Shown one piece after another: positions 61,646 through 64,000 of a stretch of DNA of 64,000 nucleotides (the stretch's first letter is position 1; every line of letters begins with the position of its first letter). Both the position numbers and the translations under genes were made by a program. The stretch covers positions 1-64,000 of the forward strand of contig JAAEPW010000350.1 of NCBI GenBank assembly GCA_024232355.1, in the 5' to 3' direction. The notes under the pieces are model-generated. The model worked only from the letters and a program-made list of their open reading frames with translations, searched no databases and was not told the DNA's origin. The DNA is from Chloroflexota bacterium. Its GTDB lineage: Bacteria; Chloroflexota; Anaerolineae; B4-G1.

Positions 61646-63673
61646 ATGAGTATAGATCAGGTTGTGAAACGGGATGGTGGAGTCGTCTCTTTTGACCGGG
61701 GGCGAATTGAGAACGCTATCTACACTGCTGCGCGGGAGGTGGGGAATGGAGAAGGTCGCCAGTGGGCCGAGACGCTCTCGTGGGCAGTCGAGGGAATTTT
61801 AAAGGGACGGTTTGGGCAGAACGGTGACATGCCTCACGTGGAAGAGATCCAAGATGTGGTTGAGGAAGTCTTGATAAAGTCGGGCAGCCCGCAGATCGCC
61901 AAGGCCTACATCATTTGCCGTCAGCGACAGGCCGATGCGCGGGCAGGCCGAGAGATGCTCCTGGACACGGAACAACTAGTGGACAGTTATCTTCAGCGCA
62001 CCGACTGGCGGGTCAACGAGAACAGCAATATGAACTATTCTCTCCAGGGCCTCAATTTCTACGTGGCATCCTCCATCGCCGCCCGCTACTGGCTGCACAA
62101 GATCTATCCTCCAGAGGTGCAGCAAGCACACGTCGCAGGAGACCTTCACTTGCATGACTTGGGAAATCTTTCCGTTTATTGTTGTGGATGGGATTTGCAG
62201 GATCTCTTGATGCGGGGGTTCGGCGGCGTGTCGGCCAAGGTTCAGAGTAAACCGCCCCGGCACCTGCGCACGGCTTTGGGTCAGTTGATCAATTTTTTCT
62301 ACACCCTGCAGGGGGAATCGGCCGGTGCGGTGGCAGTCTCTAATTTTGATACTTTGTTGGCCCCCTTTATCCGTTACGATGGGCTAGACTATGGGGCGGT
62401 CAAACAAGCGTTGCAGGAATTTGTATTCAATATCAACGTGCCAACTCGTGTGGGATTCCAAACGCCTTTTACCAACATCACTATGGATCTCACGCCTTGC
62501 CCCACGCTGCGCGATCACCCGGTCATTATCGGCGGGGAGATGCAGAGCGCGACCTACAGCGAGTTTCAGCACGAAATGGACATGCTCAACCGCGCCTTTG
62601 CCGAGGTGATGCTGGAAGGGGATGCCCAAGGGCGCGTGTTTACTTTTCCCATTCCGACGTACAACGTCACCCGCGATTTTGACTGGGAAAATCCCAACCT
62701 AGAGCCGGTGTGGGCGATGACGGCCCGCTATGGCATTCCGTACTGGGCAAACTTCGTCAACAGCGATATGGACCCCGAGGATGCCCGTTCGATGTGTTGC
62801 CGTTTGAGGCTCGATAACCGCGAGTTGCGCAAGCGCATCGGTGGGCTTTTTGCTGCTGCGCCCCTTACAGGCTCGGTCGGTGTGGTGACCATCAACATGC
62901 CCCGCCTGGGTCACTTGGCCCACGACGAAGCCGAGTTTCTGGAACGGTTGGAACGGCTGATGGAAATCGCCCACACCAGCTTGGAGATCAAGCGCGGTTT
63001 GCTGGAATTCCTGACGACGCAGGGACTTTACCCGTACAGCTATCATTATTTGGAATCGGTCAAGCAGCGGTTCGCCAGCTTTTGGAATAATCACTTTTCC
63101 ACCATCGGGCTGATCGGGATGAACGAAGCGTGTCTGAACTTGTTGGGGGTCGGCATCGCTCACCCCGATGGAAAAGATTTCGCCGTGCGTACGCTGGAAT
63201 TTATGCGCGACGTGCTGACTCGTTTCCAGACCGAGACCGACCATCTCTACAACCTGGAGGCGACCCCCGCTGAGGGCGCTTCCTTCCGTCTGGCCCGCGC
63301 CGACAAGGACCGTTTCCCAAACATCCAAACGGCGGGCACCGATCAAGCTCCGTACTATACAAATTCCACTCATCTCCCGGTCGTCTACAGCGACGATGTT
63401 TTCGAGGTACTGGAGCATCAAGATGCGTTGCAGACCCTCTACACCGGCGGGACGGTGCAGCACATTTTCTTGGGTGAGCAACTGGATGATTGGAAGCAGG
63501 CCCGCCGCTTGGTACGGACGATTGCGGAAAATTTCCACCTGCCCTATTACACCCTCACGCCGACGTTCAGTGTTTGTCCGGTGCACGGGTACATCTCTGG
63601 AGAGCACCAATATTGTCCCTACGACCACGCGGAGGAAGAGTTGGAGCGGTTTGGACGGGCAGTGCAAGAGTAG
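61646..63673 (+). CDS. nrdD: Anaerobic (class III) ribonucleotide reductase, lacking the glycyl-radical segment
   Basis: 675 residues from ATG 61646 (GTGAGG upstream). An N-terminal ATP cone (~1-95: VVKRDGGVVSFDRGRIENAIY) is followed by the barrel with DLHLHDLGNLSVYCCGWDL, FFYTLQGESAGAVAVSN, NVPTRVGFQTPFTNI, and YTGGTVQHIFLGEQ. It ends TLTPTFSVCPVHGYISGEHQYCPYDH plus 14 divergent residues (sequence here given in parts). Normal NrdD continues with a second Cys of the zinc site and RVVGYxRP glycyl loop. That segment is encoded by the next gene, so the enzyme is split. Confidence 0.93.
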   Translation: MSIDQVVKRDGGVVSFDRGRIENAIYTAAREVGNGEGRQWAETLSWAVEGILKGRFGQNGDMPHVEEIQDVVEEVLIKSGSPQIAKAYIICRQRQADARAGREMLLDTEQLVDSYLQRTDWRVNENSNMNYSLQGLNFYVASSIAARYWLHKIYPPEVQQAHVAGDLHLHDLGNLSVYCCGWDLQDLLMRGFGGVSAKVQSKPPRHLRTALGQLINFFYTLQGESAGAVAVSNFDTLLAPFIRYDGLDYGAVKQALQEFVFNINVPTRVGFQTPFTNITMDLTPCPTLRDHPVIIGGEMQSATYSEFQHEMDMLNRAFAEVMLEGDAQGRVFTFPIPTYNVTRDFDWENPNLEPVWAMTARYGIPYWANFVNSDMDPEDARSMCCRLRLDNRELRKRIGGLFAAAPLTGSVGVVTINMPRLGHLAHDEAEFLERLERLMEIAHTSLEIKRGLLEFLTTQGLYPYSYHYLESVKQRFASFWNNHFSTIGLIGMNEACLNLLGVGIAHPDGKDFAVRTLEFMRDVLTRFQTETDHLYNLEATPAEGASFRLARADKDRFPNIQTAGTDQAPYYTNSTHLPVVYSDDVFEVLEHQDALQTLYTGGTVQHIFLGEQLDDWKQARRLVRTIAENFHLPYYTLTPTFSVCPVHGYISGEHQYCPYDHAEEELERFGRAVQE

Positions 63674-63737
63674 GACAAGCCAGAAACTTGTTATAGACAC
63701 AAAGCAGGCACCCATATTCTTATCAGGAGGATACGAG

Positions 63738-63959
63738 ATGACGATTGATAAAGTCACCACAGACGAGATCACGATTGATGAGACGAGTTCAGAGATCGCC
63801 CCACAAGTTCAAGTAGGAATTCCCTGCGAGGTCTACTCGCGCATCGTCGGTTACCTACGCCCGGTGCGAAATTGGCATCAAGGAAAGCAGCAAGAGTTCG
63901 CTGAACGCAAGACGTTCCAGGTGTCTGAGGCGGAGGCGTCCCGGCAGACGTGCGATTAA
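63738..63959 (+). CDS. Stand-alone glycyl-radical domain of class III RNR
   Basis: 73 residues. Residues ~29-60 (CEVYSRIVGYLRPV then RNWHQGKQQEFAERKTF) match the C-terminal glycyl-radical segment of NrdD, with the radical Gly in RIVGYL. Residues 1-27 are an acidic extension. It has its own AGGAGG 7 bases before ATG 63738 and is 64 bases after the nrdD stop, so this is not a simple frameshift. It should bind NrdD and be activated by NrdG, analogous to GrcA (YfiD) acting for pyruvate formate-lyase; that is an inference. Confidence 0.9.
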   Translation: MTIDKVTTDEITIDETSSEIAPQVQVGIPCEVYSRIVGYLRPVRNWHQGKQQEFAERKTFQVSEAEASRQTCD

Positions 63960-64000
63960 AGGGGTGGGTACGCACTTCACTCATAGACTACCCTGATCAC
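63950..64000 (+). CDS. nrdG: Anaerobic RNR-activating radical-SAM protein, start only
   Basis: GTG 63950 opens VRLKGWVRTSLIDYPDH, which matches the NrdG/PflA N-terminus (SLIDYPG pattern before the radical-SAM Cys motif). It overlaps the end of the glycyl-domain gene by 10 bases and runs off the window. The CxxxCxxC motif would lie beyond the end. Confidence 0.8.
   Translation, partial: MRLKGWVRTSLIDYPDH

Overview
The window looks like a chromosomal contig from a mesophilic, at least partly anaerobic bacterium, most likely a member of the Chloroflexota (Anaerolineae-like). The reasons are moderately high GC with long AT-richer spacers, large secreted beta-helix and VWA proteins that end in an LPLVL(R/K)N tail, archaeal-type LeuC/LeuD, a cobalamin-dependent ribonucleotide reductase next to an anaerobic one, a tungsten-type aldehyde oxidoreductase, and many short palindromic repeats. 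The phylum is an inference from protein style. No rRNA, tRNA, CRISPR array, prophage or complete insertion sequence was seen.

Region 1 (1-9.1 kb), plus strand: an aromatic amino acid operon (chorismate mutase end, a methyltransferase, trpC, trpF, trpB, trpA, DAHP synthase) with overlapping or closely spaced genes. It is followed by a promoter, a SAM-I riboswitch with its terminator, a cystathionine gamma-synthase-type enzyme, aspartate kinase and a DinB-like protein. Region 2 (9.3-18.4 kb): a membrane protein and glgC, then a minus-strand group with a cyclophilin-like protein, an M24 peptidase, a Cys-cluster protein, a MATE transporter, a ThiS/MoaD carrier, an aldehyde:ferredoxin oxidoreductase and its four-cluster ferredoxin. 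Region 3 (18.6-25.4 kb): two large secreted proteins, a beta-helix protein and a metalloprotease-like/VWA protein.

Region 4 (25.8-37.4 kb): leuCD, a DinB-like gene broken by an in-frame TAG, an ECF sigma factor with an NTF2-like tail, a histidine kinase/response regulator/histidine kinase operon carrying a six-unit 20-bp tandem repeat, and three small membrane proteins. Region 5 (37.5-51.1 kb): recJ, a sugar-nucleotide epimerase, three glycoside hydrolases, a polyferredoxin, a PAP2 phosphatase and a membrane glycosyltransferase whose reading frame carries palindromic insertions. Region 6 (51.3-57.3 kb): a 1993-residue modular surface protein. Region 7 (57.4-64 kb): a small unknown gene, then the RNR locus nrdR, nrdJ, nrdD, a stand-alone glycyl-radical domain gene and the start of nrdG.

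The most unusual finding is the split class III ribonucleotide reductase: the 675-residue NrdD ends at its metal-binding motif and the glycyl-radical segment is a separate 73-residue gene with its own ribosome binding site, directly upstream of nrdG. Other notable points are several families of dispersed hairpin repeats, an inverted pair of approximately 180-bp elements near both ends of the window, a CLCA-like domain order in a secreted bacterial protein, and the shared C-terminal tail on three exported proteins.
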